Below are positions 8,210 to 15,224 of a DNA stretch of 43,745 nt, piece by piece; positions within the stretch are counted from its first letter, which is position 1; every line of letters starts with the position of its first letter. A program made the translations under genes and the position numbers. This DNA is from an uncultured Eubacteriales bacterium (GTDB taxonomy: Bacteria; Bacillota; Clostridia; Christensenellales; Aristaeellaceae). Location: contig URJB01000015.1 in the NCBI GenBank assembly GCA_900548145.1, positions 1 through 43,745 of the forward strand, read 5' to 3'. Under the pieces are notes generated by a model that worked only from the letters and a program-made list of their open reading frames with translations, searched no databases and had not been told where the DNA came from.

Positions 8210-8779
8210 ATGAAGGACGATTTTTATGGAAAAAAACAGCCCTTTCGCAGCCCATGGTGGCTGATCGGTGCGGCGGTGCTGCTGATCGCCGTGGCGGCGG
8301 CGCTGCTGTGGCCCAGCGAAAGTCTGGCCCCCGCGCAGGAGGAACAGACCCAAAGCGCCGCAGCGGATCAGGCCGCCCGGTTGGAGGACGGCGCGGAGCT
8401 GTTTCAGCGGTTCACCTACACCCGCTGCGACCACGTGGTGACGCGCCGGGTCACGGCCCCGGTAGAGCTGTACGGCAAAACGCTGGAAGAAGCGCAGCCC
8501 CTCTACCCCGAATGGCGCATCACGGAGTTTTCCCCCAAAGCGCTGCGAATGGAGCGTCAGGTGCCGCTGTTCTGCCCCGATCATCAGGTGTTGATGCCCA
8601 ATGCCGCAGGGACGCTGTGCATCTATGAAAATAAATACGGCGATGCGCTGGCGCTGGTCAGCGAACTGTCCGTCGCCGTCTCCGCCCTGCCCGCCGCAGC
8701 GCAGGAGGAAGTGCAGGACGGGCTGGGCTTTTCCACCTTGGAAGAACTGGAAGCCTGGCTGGAAAACATGGAGAGCTAA
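8210..8779 (+). CDS. BofC-like protein (bypass-of-forespore C)
   Basis: This 189-residue protein has a membrane anchor at about residues 15-33 followed by an exported domain. The C-terminal half follows the Bacillus BofC C-terminal domain: PEWRITEFSPKALRMER, a short variable stretch, GTLCIYENKYGD, and the terminal LSTLPAAAQ-like helix then GLGFSTLEELEAWLENMES. In Bacillus, forespore BofC acts in the intermembrane space and inhibits the SpoIVB protease, timing sigma-K activation. AAAGGAG precedes the ATG. The next gene starts 3 bp after the stop, so it heads a three-gene unit with YetF and DUF4363 proteins. The homology was recognised by eye and is moderately secure; the SpoIVB link is inferred. 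Confidence 0.65.
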   Translation: MKDDFYGKKQPFRSPWWLIGAAVLLIAVAAALLWPSESLAPAQEEQTQSAAADQAARLEDGAELFQRFTYTRCDHVVTRRVTAPVELYGKTLEEAQPLYPEWRITEFSPKALRMERQVPLFCPDHQVLMPNAAGTLCIYENKYGDALALVSELSVAVSALPAAAQEEVQDGLGFSTLEELEAWLENMES

Positions 8780-8782
8780 GCC

Positions 8783-9505
8783 ATGCTGACCGTCTTTATC
8801 CGCAGCGTTTTGCTGGTCTGTCTGGCCGTCTGCGCCCTGCGGCTGATGGGCAAGCGGCAGGTGGGGCAGCTGCAGCCCTTTGAGCTGGTCATCGCCATCA
8901 TGATCGCCGATCTGGCCGCCACGCCCATGGAAAGTCTGGACACGCCCCTTTGGCGGGGCATCGTACCCATGGCGGCGCTGGTGATGCTCCACCAGATTTT
9001 CTCGCTTCTGTCGCTGAAAAGTCAGAAAATGCGGCGTTTTTTCAGCGGCTCCCCCACGGTCATCATCCGCAACGGACAGATCGACTATCAGGCGTTGGAA
9101 AAACTGTGCTTCAACCTGAACGACCTGCTGGAGGAACTGCGCACCGGCGGTGTGCTCTCTCCCACGGAGGTGGGCACAGCCATCATGGAGACCAGCGGCA
9201 AACTGAGCGTATTCCCCACCTCCCAAAAGCGGCCTGTCACCCCGGAGGACATGAAGCTGAAAACCGGCAACGAAGGCATTCCGCTGACGCTGATCCTTGA
9301 CGGCCAGCCGGAACGGAACAATCTGCCCCTGCTGGGCAAGGACGAGAGCTGGCTGCGGCAGCAGCTGGGCAGCATGGGCTTTTCCGAGATTCGGCAGGTG
9401 CTTCTGTGCTACATCGATACGGACGGCGTGATGAGCGTCCACGGTTTCCGGGGCGAGCCGCCTGAGCGGCGGCGGGTGCTTTCATCCGGGGAGGTGAGGT
9501 GGTAA
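8783..9505 (+). CDS. YetF/DUF421-family membrane protein
   Basis: This 240-residue protein has three N-terminal transmembrane segments (about 3-20, 33-50, 58-78) and a cytoplasmic YetF/DUF421 domain. The N-terminal ALRLMGKRQVGQLQPFELVIAI is the family signature, and PTVIIRNGQIDYQALEK starts the soluble domain. DUF421 proteins occur in spore inner membranes; the 2Duf protein of spoVA-2mob operons, which raises spore heat resistance, contains this domain. GGAGAG sits at the end of the preceding gene. The stop TAA overlaps the ATG of the next gene by one base. Confidence 0.85.
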   Translation: MLTVFIRSVLLVCLAVCALRLMGKRQVGQLQPFELVIAIMIADLAATPMESLDTPLWRGIVPMAALVMLHQIFSLLSLKSQKMRRFFSGSPTVIIRNGQIDYQALEKLCFNLNDLLEELRTGGVLSPTEVGTAIMETSGKLSVFPTSQKRPVTPEDMKLKTGNEGIPLTLILDGQPERNNLPLLGKDESWLRQQLGSMGFSEIRQVLLCYIDTDGVMSVHGFRGEPPERRRVLSSGEVRW

Positions 9506-9888
9506 TGCGCCGTTCCATGATCCTGATCTCCGTCATTCTGACGCTTTGCATTGCGCTGGGCGTGTGGATGGACGTTTCCCAGCAGCGGGTCGCCCGGGAA
9601 TATCTGGATTCCGTCCGTCTGATCCGCGACCTGGCAGACAGCGGCCGGCAGGCGCAGGCCTACGATGAGCAGCGCTATCTTCACGCCCAGTGGCAGCACG
9701 ACGCTGTCTGGCTCAATTACCTTATCAGCCACCACCACACCCGGGCCGTCAGCAAGGCCATGGTGGAGCTGTCCACCGCGCTGGAACGCCAGTGGGACAC
9801 TGAGACCTTTCAGGCACTGGACGCTTTGGAGGACGCGCTGCGCGACGTGGAGCAGAGCGATTTCCCCTATTGGGAAAACATTCTGTAG
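9505..9888 (+). CDS. DUF4363-family small membrane-anchored protein
   Basis: This 127-residue protein has one N-terminal transmembrane helix (about 4-22) and a helical extracytoplasmic domain with a His-rich spot (ISHHHTRA). The shape and its place directly after a DUF421 gene match the DUF4363 family, often paired with YetF proteins in Clostridia. The ATG at 9505 sits in TAATG with the previous stop and follows GAGGTGAGG, so translation is coupled. Function is unknown; a spore membrane role is inferred from neighbours. Confidence 0.7.
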   Translation: MRRSMILISVILTLCIALGVWMDVSQQRVAREYLDSVRLIRDLADSGRQAQAYDEQRYLHAQWQHDAVWLNYLISHHHTRAVSKAMVELSTALERQWDTETFQALDALEDALRDVEQSDFPYWENIL

Positions 9889-9902
9889 AGCCTTTCTTCC
9901 GC

Positions 9903-9931
9903 TTGACAGGGCCTGTTCGGGCAGGTAAACT
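9903..9931 (+). promoter_or_regulatory. Promoter for the SMP-30 gene
   Basis: TTGACA (9903-9908) and TAAACT (9926-9931) are separated by 17 bp, with the gene starting about 45 bp later. Confidence 0.7.
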
Positions 9932-9977
9932 GAAAGAAACTTCTTTGGAATTTTTCGGCTGTACGGAGGAAAAAAGC

Positions 9978-10832
9978 ATGGAGACCTACCAAGCGGAAGT
10001 TCTGGTCAACGAGCGGTTTCATCTTTCGGAGGGGCCTGTCTGGGACGCGGAAACCGGCGTTCTGCACTTTGTGGACATCAAGGGCTGCACGGTGAACACT
10101 TACCGGCTGTCGGACGGGCAGCGCACCAGCACGGAAGTCAACCAGAACGTGGGATGCTTTGCCCTGCGCCGTCAAGGCGGCTACATTTTAGGACTGACGG
10201 CAGGCGTTTACCTACGCAGCGAGGACGGACGGCGGATCGAGAAGCTGACGGAGCCGGTCTACGACCCCATGACCCGTTCCAACGACGGCAAGTGCGACCC
10301 GCAGGGCCGTTTCTGGTGCGGCACCTCCGATCTGGTGAAGGGCGAAAAGCGGGGCAAGCTCTACCTGCTGCCCGGCGACGGCCGCTGCATCGAAATGCTG
10401 GACCGGCTGGAAATTTCCAACGGTCTGGGTTTTGCGGGCGACACGCTCTACTTTATCGACTCTGCCCGGCACAGCGTGGACAGCTACCGACTGGACGAGG
10501 ACACGCTGACTCTGCACGACCATCGGGTGATCGCCCCCATCGAGGGGAACATGGTGCCCGACGGCATGACCATGGACGAAGAAGGAATGCTCTGGGTCTG
10601 CCACTGGGGCGGCGGGTTCGTAGGGCGGTACGACCCTCGGGACGGCCGTCTGCTGGCCCGGGTGGAGATCCCCGCATCCCAGTGCTCGTCCTGCTGCTTC
10701 GGCGGCCCGGATATGCAGACGCTTTTCATCACCTGCGGAGCGGTCAACTGCCCGGAGGAGTCCGAAGCCGGGAAGGTATTTGCGGTGCACCTGCCCTATC
10801 GCGGGGTGGAGAGCTGGAAATACCGGGGGTAA
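9978..10832 (+). CDS. SMP-30/gluconolactonase/LRE family sugar lactonase
   Basis: This is a six-bladed beta-propeller lactonase of the SMP-30/regucalcin family, which hydrolyses aldonolactones in sugar-acid pathways. Metal-binding residues typical of the family are present: the Glu in FHLSEGPVWD, the Asn in RSNDGKCDPQGRFWCGT, the Asn in SNGLGF, and the Asp in VPDGMTMDEEG. The C-terminal LFITCG blade is also typical. The length of 284 aa is normal. The ATG at 9978 follows CGGAGGA; earlier in-frame starts would overlap the promoter. It is monocistronic, with its own promoter and terminator. No dehydrogenase is nearby to define the substrate. Confidence 0.88.
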   Translation: METYQAEVLVNERFHLSEGPVWDAETGVLHFVDIKGCTVNTYRLSDGQRTSTEVNQNVGCFALRRQGGYILGLTAGVYLRSEDGRRIEKLTEPVYDPMTRSNDGKCDPQGRFWCGTSDLVKGEKRGKLYLLPGDGRCIEMLDRLEISNGLGFAGDTLYFIDSARHSVDSYRLDEDTLTLHDHRVIAPIEGNMVPDGMTMDEEGMLWVCHWGGGFVGRYDPRDGRLLARVEIPASQCSSCCFGGPDMQTLFITCGAVNCPEESEAGKVFAVHLPYRGVESWKYRG

Positions 10833-10860
10833 AGCATCCCCGGAAAAACCCATACAAAAA

Positions 10861-10884
10861 GGAGCGTCTTCGGACGCTCCTTTT
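10861..10884 (+). terminator. Rho-independent terminator after the SMP-30 gene
   Basis: GGAGCGTC-TTCG-GACGCTCC is an 8-bp stem with a stable UUCG tetraloop followed by TTTT. Confidence 0.9.
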
Positions 10885-11044
10885 CCGTGAATCAAAACCG
10901 ATACGCGACCCTCAGTTCCGGCGGAAACACCGCACTGTCTGATACGCATATCGGCAAAACCAGTATAGCAGCTTCATCGCAAAATTTCCAGACACCGAAA
11001 ATCGGGTTCACGAACATGGACGGCGATCTTGCTTTTCAGTACGC

Positions 11045-11070
11045 AAAAAAGGAGCGCCCGAGGGCGCTCC
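11045..11070 (-). terminator. Rho-independent terminator of the 11-15 kb ABC operon
   Basis: Read on the minus strand, GGAGCGCC-CTCG-GGCGCTCC is followed by six T (the A-run at 11045-11050). It lies just after the binding-protein stop codon. Confidence 0.88.
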
Positions 11071-11087
11071 CTTTATTTAGGTTTCGA

Positions 11088-12707
11088 TTATTCGCCGACG
11101 ATCAGGGCGTAGGCTTCAGCGCCTTCGTCCAGGATGTCCTGCAGGCCGCGTCCCTTGAGTTCTTCGTACTTGGCGAAGAAATCGTCCACGGACAGCTGGC
11201 CGGCCACGCACTGGTCACGCAGCGCGCACACGCCGGAGGAGATCAGCTCAGCGCGGTATTCCACGTAAGCTTCGGTCTCCAGAGTGGGGGGCATGGCGTA
11301 GTACTTGCCATCGTTCACGCCGTGCTCGTTCAGGCCGTCGTAGAAGGACTTGCGGGGGATGGTCAGTTCGTCCACGGTCTTGCCGGAGAACACGCACTGC
11401 ATGAAGGCGTCGTTCTGCCAGTTGCCGCCGACGGGCTCAAATTCCATGCCCAGCGTACGGTAATCGTTGAAGCCGCTAGCGGTGATCTCGGGCTTGATGA
11501 CGGCCTTACCGTCCACCATGGTGTAGGTGTAGCCTTCGATGCCGTAGTTGTACAGCATGACGCCCTCGTCAGAGAACATCCAGTTCCAGAACTTCAGGAT
11601 GTCTTCCACCTTGCCGTCCTGAGCAGCTTTTTCGGTGATGCACCAGTTGCCAGTGACGCCCTGGCGCTTCTGGATCCACTGGTCGCCGTAGGGGCCGGTG
11701 ATGGGCGCGCAGGTCAGATACAGAGCATCTTCCACACCATTGGCGATCAGGGTCTCGGAGTGCACGGCGCACTGCTCGGCCCAGGTGAACACGGTGCCGG
11801 CCAGGTTGCCGGACATAGTGTTGTACATCTCAGCCTGATAGCGGGTAGCGAATTCCTGATCGATGATCTTGTCAGCGTACAGCTTCTGCATCTCGGTGAT
11901 AAATTCACGATAGCGGGGATGCTCGTACACCATGGTGTAGGTGCCGTCGTCCAGCACGCAGAACTGAGCATCGCTAGAGGCCTTGATGCCGAAAGCATTC
12001 AGCAGGGCGTGCAGGGAACGTTCGCCGTTCTGGCCCATTTCCAGCACGATCGGGATCTCGTCGGTGGTGTCGCCGTTGCCGTTCATGTCGTTGTCACGAA
12101 CGCCGTACCAGTAGGCCTTCCACTCTTCCCAGGTGGTGGGAACGTCCATTTCCAGCTTGTCCAGCCAGTCTTTGCGAACGGCGGTGGACTGAGAACCGGG
12201 CACGTTCACGATGGTGGGGATGGTGTAGAAGTGACCGTCGGCGGCCTTCCAATCGGCAAAGCGGTCTTCGCCAACGGCAGCCACGATGTTGGGGATCAGA
12301 TCCAGATAATCATCCAGCGGGATGATCGCGCCTTCGTTGGCCAGCGCGGCAACGCCGTAGGAGCCGGGCCGGATCAGGTAGGGCAGGTTGTCCACGCCGC
12401 CGGCCAAGGCGGTCGCGATCTGGGTGTTCCAGTCGGAGTCAGGACGCCAGTCCACCTGCAGGTGAACGTTGGTGTACTTTTCGACGGTGGGCAGATAGTA
12501 GCAGCCGTCGAATTCGGTGGGATACTGGTTGAAGTGGATGCCCAGCGCCGTAATGGTCAGGGGCTCATCCAGATGGAACGTCTCGGAAGGAGCGATCTCA
12601 ATGTCCTTCCACCAGCCGTCTTCCATTCCGCCGACCGTATCCGCCAAAGCGGCGGTCATGGACAGCAGCATGGCGAGAGCCAATACGAGAGATACCAGTT
12701 TCTTCAT
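11088..12707 (-). CDS. Extracellular solute-binding protein (family 1, LplA/YtcQ-like)
   Basis: This is the substrate-capture subunit of a carbohydrate ABC importer, 539 aa, in the size class of LplA/YtcQ proteins that bind complex oligosaccharides. It has a signal peptide (MKKLVSLVLALAMLLSMTAA) ending in an ALA-D signal-peptidase I site, with no lipobox cysteine. The mature protein shows typical family blocks such as GTVFTWAEQCAVHSE and ILKFWNWMFSDEGVMLYNYG. It has AAAGGAGG before the ATG. It is the last gene of an operon with two permeases, and no ATPase gene accompanies it. The ligand is unknown. Confidence 0.9.
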   Translation of the reverse strand: MKKLVSLVLALAMLLSMTAALADTVGGMEDGWWKDIEIAPSETFHLDEPLTITALGIHFNQYPTEFDGCYYLPTVEKYTNVHLQVDWRPDSDWNTQIATALAGGVDNLPYLIRPGSYGVAALANEGAIIPLDDYLDLIPNIVAAVGEDRFADWKAADGHFYTIPTIVNVPGSQSTAVRKDWLDKLEMDVPTTWEEWKAYWYGVRDNDMNGNGDTTDEIPIVLEMGQNGERSLHALLNAFGIKASSDAQFCVLDDGTYTMVYEHPRYREFITEMQKLYADKIIDQEFATRYQAEMYNTMSGNLAGTVFTWAEQCAVHSETLIANGVEDALYLTCAPITGPYGDQWIQKRQGVTGNWCITEKAAQDGKVEDILKFWNWMFSDEGVMLYNYGIEGYTYTMVDGKAVIKPEITASGFNDYRTLGMEFEPVGGNWQNDAFMQCVFSGKTVDELTIPRKSFYDGLNEHGVNDGKYYAMPPTLETEAYVEYRAELISSGVCALRDQCVAGQLSVDDFFAKYEELKGRGLQDILDEGAEAYALIVGE

Positions 12708-12777
12708 GCGTAGTTCCTCCTTTTATTTTTCCTTTTCAGCGCCTTAACGCTGATAAGAACCATTGTTGCAGTGCAGG

Positions 12778-13707
12778 TCAGCCCTTCACGGAACCCAGCA
12801 TGACGCCGGACACGAAGAACTTCTGCAGGAAGGGATACAGCACCAGCATGGGGACCATGGAAACCACCAGAACGCCGTTTTTCAGCTGCTGGCTCAGCGC
12901 GGCCACTCCTTTGTTGGTAGCGTCGTTGACGGAGGCCAGATTGGAGGTGGAAGTTTCGGCATTCAGCACCAGTTCCTTCAGGAACAGCTGCAGGGTCTTG
13001 TGCTCCTGACTGTGGATCAAAACCAACGGGTTCAGGTAGTCGTTCCAGTGGCCTACGATCAGCCACAGGGCCACGGTGGCCAGCACGGGCTTGGACAGAG
13101 GAATGACCAGCTGGAACAGGATGCGGTAGTCGGTAGCCCCGTCGATGCGGGCGGATTCGATCACCGAGAAGGGGATGGACGAGAAGTAGCTGCGGATGAT
13201 GACCACATTATATGCGGTAATCATGGAGTTTAGAATCAGCGCCCACAGGCTGTCGTACAGGCCCAGCTGGCGAATGGTCAGGAACAACGGCACGATACCG
13301 GCGTTGAACCACATGGTGAACATGATGATGATGACGTACAGCTTTTTGCCGTAGAAGTTGCCGTAGGCCATAGGATAGGCGGCCACGCAGGTGCCGATCA
13401 GGCCCAGCACACAGCCGATGATGGCCACATAGAAGCTGTTGAAGGCGGCCCGCCACAGATCGGTGTTGCCGAAGATGGCGGTATAGGCCTGCGGGTTGTA
13501 GCCGATGGGGTAGAAGGTGACCTCAGCAGCCAGTACGGCCTTATCATCGGAAAGAGAGATCGAAACGACGTTGAAAACCGGGAACAGGAAGAGACACAGC
13601 AGGATCAGCATGAAGATGATGTTGACCACATTGAAAACTTTCTCCCCCGTGGAGCGCTTGATAAAATCCTGTTCGTGACGGTGCTTCTTTACGGAAACGG
13701 TGGACAT
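12778..13707 (-). CDS. ABC sugar permease, LplC/YtcP (CUT1) type
   Basis: This inner-membrane permease of 309 aa has six transmembrane segments. The EAA loop that contacts the ATPase is visible as SARIDGATDYRILFQLVIPL. The start of the protein (KRSTGEKVFNVVNIIFMLIL) and the end (PFLQKFFVSGVMLGSVKG) are hallmarks of the YtcP subgroup. AGGAG precedes the ATG. It lies 18 bp downstream of the partner permease and about 70 bp upstream of the binding-protein gene, in one operon. Confidence 0.92.
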   Translation of the reverse strand: MSTVSVKKHRHEQDFIKRSTGEKVFNVVNIIFMLILLCLFLFPVFNVVSISLSDDKAVLAAEVTFYPIGYNPQAYTAIFGNTDLWRAAFNSFYVAIIGCVLGLIGTCVAAYPMAYGNFYGKKLYVIIIMFTMWFNAGIVPLFLTIRQLGLYDSLWALILNSMITAYNVVIIRSYFSSIPFSVIESARIDGATDYRILFQLVIPLSKPVLATVALWLIVGHWNDYLNPLVLIHSQEHKTLQLFLKELVLNAETSTSNLASVNDATNKGVAALSQQLKNGVLVVSMVPMLVLYPFLQKFFVSGVMLGSVKG

Positions 13708-13725
13708 GGCGTGCGCTCCTTTCTG

Positions 13726-14679
13726 TTAGAATAGAGAAGTTTCGGAAACCTTGCGGCTGATGGTGTTGGCGATCAGCACCAGAACGACGGAGATCACGGA
13801 GTTGAACAGGCCGCCCGCAGTGGCCAGACCGTACTTCTGGCTGATCATACCGGTCTTGTACACGTAGGTGGGCAGCATCTCCGACACCTGAAGGTTCAGG
13901 GTGTTCTGCAGCAGGTAGATCTTGTCGAACACGCAGTTGAGCAGCTGACCGATCTGCATGATGAGCAGCAGGATGAAGGTGGGCAGCAGTCCCGGAATGG
14001 TCACGTGCAGGATCTGCTTCCATCGGTTAGCGCCGTCGATGCGGGCTGCTTCGTAAAGGCAGGCGTCGATGCCGGTGATGGCGGAGATGTAGATAACGGC
14101 GTTCCAGCCGGTGCCCTGCCACAGACCGGAGATGATGTTGATGGCGTAGAAGTAGTCCGGGTTGCCCATGAAATTCACCGGCGTCAGGCCCATGCTCTTG
14201 TAGATCTTCGCCAGTACGCCCAGAGAGGGGGAGCAGATGGTGTTGATCATGGAGACCAGAACCACGGTGGAGATGAAGTGGGGCAGATAGGACACGGTCT
14301 GGACGATCTTCTTGTAGGGCGCGCTGTGAATTTCATTCAGCAGAATGGCGAACACCAGCGGCGCAGGGAAGACGATGGCCAGCGACAGCAGGTTCAGCGA
14401 CAGGGTGTTTTTGATGTACTGCCACAGATCGGGGCTGGACAAAAGGCGCTCGAACCATTTCAGGCCGACGTACTTGGAGCCTTCAAAGCCCTTGAGCAGC
14501 TTGTAGTCGTAGAAGGAGGCCCGCAGGAAGTACATGGGCATGTACTTGAAAAGGATCATGTACACCAGTACCGGGATGACCATCATGTAAATGTAACGGT
14601 TTTGCCAGATCCGATTTGCCACGTGCTTGCGGGAGGGGGCAAAGCTGGGAGCGGGCTTTTGAACTTTGACGGAACTCAA
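13726..14679 (-). CDS. ABC sugar permease, LplB/YtcP-partner (CUT1) type
   Basis: This is the first permease of the operon, with six transmembrane segments and the EAA loop AARIDGANRWKQILHVTIPG. The N-terminal segment NRYIYMMVIPVLVYMILFKY and the C-terminal NTISRKVSETSLF are typical of LplB. I place the start at a TTG at 14679 (317 aa) because GGAAAGGAG lies at good spacing; the frame remains open to an upstream ATG at 14748, but that one lacks a ribosome site and would overlap the operator-like palindrome. It partners the permease and binding protein downstream; the ATPase must come from elsewhere. Confidence 0.88.
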   Translation of the reverse strand: MSSVKVQKPAPSFAPSRKHVANRIWQNRYIYMMVIPVLVYMILFKYMPMYFLRASFYDYKLLKGFEGSKYVGLKWFERLLSSPDLWQYIKNTLSLNLLSLAIVFPAPLVFAILLNEIHSAPYKKIVQTVSYLPHFISTVVLVSMINTICSPSLGVLAKIYKSMGLTPVNFMGNPDYFYAINIISGLWQGTGWNAVIYISAITGIDACLYEAARIDGANRWKQILHVTIPGLLPTFILLLIMQIGQLLNCVFDKIYLLQNTLNLQVSEMLPTYVYKTGMISQKYGLATAGGLFNSVISVVLVLIANTISRKVSETSLF

Positions 14680-14743
14680 GGCAAGGGCTCCTTTCCGTAT
14701 GAAAAATAAAAAAAGAAACGTCTTGCTTTTCGACCTTTTTCCC

Positions 14744-14759
14744 ATCAAACCGGTTTAAT
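14744..14759. promoter_or_regulatory. Operator-like palindrome in the ABC operon leader
   Basis: AAACCGGTTT (14747-14756) is a perfect palindrome within ATC...AAT flanks, resembling LacI-family operators with a central CG. It lies in the ~250-nt leader between promoter and first permease. Confidence 0.4.
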
Positions 14760-14934
14760 GGAAAAGAGGAAAAGCAACTTTGCTTTGGAAACCCATTCGA
14801 ATCAAACGCAATGTTTTTTCGTCTGTGTGGTAATTATAACAACTTTCCGGGGAAGATGCAAGCACCTTTTCACAAAGGAATGATTTTCCATACCCGGAAC
14901 GGTCGTTTCGTTGCCAAAGTTTCCATCTGCCTTG

Positions 14935-14963
14935 ATTATAGCAAGGTGAACAATACTTGTCAA
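14935..14963 (-). promoter_or_regulatory. Consensus sigma-A promoter for the permease-permease-binding protein operon
   Basis: On the minus strand, TTGACA (14963-14958) and TATAAT (14940-14935) match consensus exactly, with 17-bp spacing. The transcript would have a leader of about 250 nt. Such a strong core promoter suggests control by a repressor or by catabolite repression. Confidence 0.88.
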
Positions 14964-15010
14964 TAAGGAATTTTAGAAATTGAACAAAACTTTTCTTTCT
15001 CACGAAAAAC

Positions 15011-15037
15011 AGCCCTGTGCCAGAGCGGCAAAGGGCT
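15011..15037 (-). terminator. Terminator of the GH50-DUF5107 operon
   Basis: On the minus strand, AGCCCT and AGGGCT enclose an inner TGCC/GGCA stem with one mismatch between them, followed by GTTTTTC. It lies about 190 nt after the DUF5107 stop. Confidence 0.7.
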
Positions 15038-15147
15038 TTGTGAGGGTCAAAACGTCTGGTTCCTTAGCGGAAAATCAGCGTCCCACATCATCGAGCAACG
15101 CAGATTTTGAAGGACTGATGCCGCTGAACGGCAGCAGGGATTCGGCG

Positions 15148-15180
15148 GGCCCGAAGCCGCGTTCAACCGGGCTTCGGGCC
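15148..15180. repeat. 11-bp inverted repeat downstream of DUF5107
   Basis: GGCCCGAAGCC and GGCTTCGGGCC pair over 11 bp with an 11-nt loop. The T-rich flank is on the plus strand (GCTGTTTTCG), although no plus-strand gene precedes it; on the minus strand it would be a 3' UTR stem. Confidence 0.6.
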
Positions 15181-15224
15181 GCTGTTTTCGTTCTCGTTTT
15201 CCATAAAGCACGAGCTTTTTTACC

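Larger units (their letters stand above)
14760..15224. other. Intergenic region: promoter/leader and 3' hairpins, no gene seen
   Basis: This 465-bp stretch holds the leader and promoter of the downstream ABC operon (about 14760-14963) and the 3' region of the DUF5107 operon with two hairpins (15011-15037, 15148-15180). Short open frames on the plus strand have no ribosome site and no recognisable product. Confidence 0.6.

Noticed and set aside
15000..15200. Possible plus-strand small RNA ending at the 15148-15180 hairpin with its T-rich flank
   Set aside because: No convincing plus-strand promoter was seen, and the region is explained as the 3' UTR of the DUF5107 operon plus the promoter of the next operon.
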